From: Lentisphaeria bacterium
GTDB taxonomy: Bacteria > Verrucomicrobiota > Lentisphaeria > Victivallales > JAUVCU01
Direction: 5' to 3'
Length of the DNA stretch: 7,342 bases
Assembly (NCBI GenBank): GCA_030590715.1
Contig: JAUVCU010000073.1
Coordinates: 1 to 7,342, forward strand
Shown: one piece after another, positions 6,383-7,342 of the stretch
Position numbering within the stretch: position 1 is the first letter of the stretch
How the letters are laid out: each line of letters opens with the position of its first letter
Notes under the pieces: model-generated
Seen by the model: only the letters and a program-made list of their open reading frames with translations
Database searches by the model: none
Told to the model about the DNA's origin: nothing
Made by a program: the position numbers and the translations under genes

Positions 6383-7342
6383 TTATTTATTTTTCCCGAC
6401 TGACTTAATCTTTATTTTCAATCTGCGTATTTCATCATTTATTTTTGATATCGAATCATACAGCTTTTTAGTCGACCCGAATTTTAAAGAGTTAGCAATC
6501 TCGCTCACCAACTCAAATCTCTTAACGCAATACTGATATTGAAGTTTATATATTTTGCGGTTCAGCGGCCAACCAGGCCGATTTGACTTCTCCAATTTTG
6601 TAGCAATCTGACTCCAGAATAAAGACTGCCGCCCTATGAGATCTGCTTTAGTAGAAACATCGGCAATTGAAGCGACAGGATGCTGGAGAATAGATGAGAT
6701 ATTTGAAACCAATCTATCATCACTTATCTCAAGACTATTGACAGCCATCCTGCAATCAGCATCCAGGCGACTATTTCTCATTATCGGCTTCCAGACGACA
6801 AGAACTATAAGACCGGAAAATAAAAAAGTGATCAATACCCCTTTAAAACACACTGCCTTCAAATCAAACTTCATAAGACAAATAAACGAACCAGCAATAA
6901 TTCCAGCAATAAACCCGCCAGCATGAGCACCGTTGTCTATTTGATCAAAAAAGAAACCAACAGCAAAGTTAAAAACAATAAACGAAATCAATGTTCCCCA
7001 CAACGACTTCAAAAGAGGTTTCGGAAAACACTGTCTCCTCAATAGGATAAAAGCAACCAAAGCGCCCACAACGCCAAAAACAGCACCAGAGGCACCACCT
7101 CCCACAAAAGCACCACCACGAACAAATAAGCTACCTAATCCACCCGAAACTGCCGAAAACAAATATACGGTTAGAAAAAGCCTGAATGAATACAGTCTTT
7201 CGGCAATCTGCCCCGCTAAATACAAACAAAGCATATTCATGCCGAGGTGAATTATTCCAAAATGAATAAAGCTGTAAGTAACCAAACGCCAAGCCTCTCC
7301 ATTTGCAGTAAACAGGGCGTAATTAGCACCCCACTTAAGCAA
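6383..7342 (-). CDS. Rhomboid family intramembrane serine protease (N-terminus beyond window)
   Basis: At least 319 residues are visible; the reading frame is open to the right edge, so the true start and the first membrane helix lie outside. Rhomboids cut transmembrane substrates inside the bilayer. Counting from the edge, the WRLVTYSFIH loop (18-27) is followed by HLGMN (32-36), the conserved HxxxN. GASG (83-86) carries catalytic Ser85, and NGAHAGG (137-143) carries catalytic His140, so the dyad is intact. Hydrophobic helices fall at about 28-48, 54-75, 86-102, 114-134 and 138-157, with one more at about 165-187 that suggests a six-plus-one helix form. An unusual soluble tail of about 130 residues follows, Lys/Arg-rich and helix-prone at its end. 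The gene converges on the tRNA, leaving 8 bases between them. No neighbour hints at a substrate. Confidence 0.92.
   Translation of the reverse strand: MLKWGANYALFTANGEAWRLVTYSFIHFGIIHLGMNMLCLYLAGQIAERLYSFRLFLTVYLFSAVSGGLGSLFVRGGAFVGGGASGAVFGVVGALVAFILLRRQCFPKPLLKSLWGTLISFIVFNFAVGFFFDQIDNGAHAGGFIAGIIAGSFICLMKFDLKAVCFKGVLITFLFSGLIVLVVWKPIMRNSRLDADCRMAVNSLEISDDRLVSNISSILQHPVASIADVSTKADLIGRQSLFWSQIATKLEKSNRPGWPLNRKIYKLQYQYCVKRFELVSEIANSLKFGSTKKLYDSISKINDEIRRLKIKIKSVGKNK

Noticed and set aside
6636..6926. Plus-strand open reading frame opposite the rhomboid gene
   Set aside because: It is antisense to a well-supported coding sequence with intact rhomboid motifs, and its translation is of low-complexity antisense type.

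Overview
The window looks like chromosomal DNA from a Gram-negative bacterium with an AT-rich genome (by eye roughly 40% G+C). Three things point there: a ClpS-ClpA pair of the ClpA type (no middle domain), exported proteins with ordinary Sec signals or signal anchors, and a tRNA with an encoded CCA end. The combination of a secreted SH3b protein ahead of clpS-clpA and a membrane-anchored subtilase would fit the PVC group (for example Lentisphaerota), but this is a low-confidence guess. There is no sign of mobile elements, CRISPR arrays or phage genes.

Layout. Bases 1-93 hold a hairpin terminator. Bases 94-1668 (minus strand) encode a membrane-anchored subtilisin-family protease with a CARDB-like C-terminal domain. 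A 161-base AT-rich divergent intergenic region follows. From 1830 to 6003 five genes run on the plus strand: a short, degenerate siroheme-synthase-type NAD-binding protein; an exported two-SH3b-domain protein; clpS; clpA; and a 68-residue four-cysteine zinc-ribbon-like protein. A strong intrinsic terminator closes this run at 6014-6054. A tRNA-Ser(UGA) gene with its own probable promoter lies at 6285-6374. Only 8 bases beyond its CCA ends a convergent rhomboid intramembrane protease gene, whose N-terminal part lies off the right edge.

How the genes work together. The clear functional unit is clpS-clpA. ClpS binds proteins with bulky hydrophobic N-terminal residues and hands them to the ClpA unfoldase for degradation by ClpP, which is not in the window. 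The ClpS stop, the clpA ribosome binding site and the clpA start are packed together, and the clpA stop overlaps the start of the zinc-ribbon gene by one base. The last three genes therefore look translationally coupled, and the small protein may be an accessory of the Clp machine (inference). The SH3b gene is only 27 bases upstream of clpS and probably shares its transcript. The siroheme-like gene is 78 bases further upstream with a possible promoter between, so its membership is less certain. The two membrane proteases at the edges (subtilase and rhomboid) are not linked to this unit by anything visible.

No clearly new system stands out. The observations most worth checking are the loss of the catalytic Asp and C-terminal domain in the siroheme-synthase relative, and the uncharacterised zinc-ribbon protein coupled to clpA.
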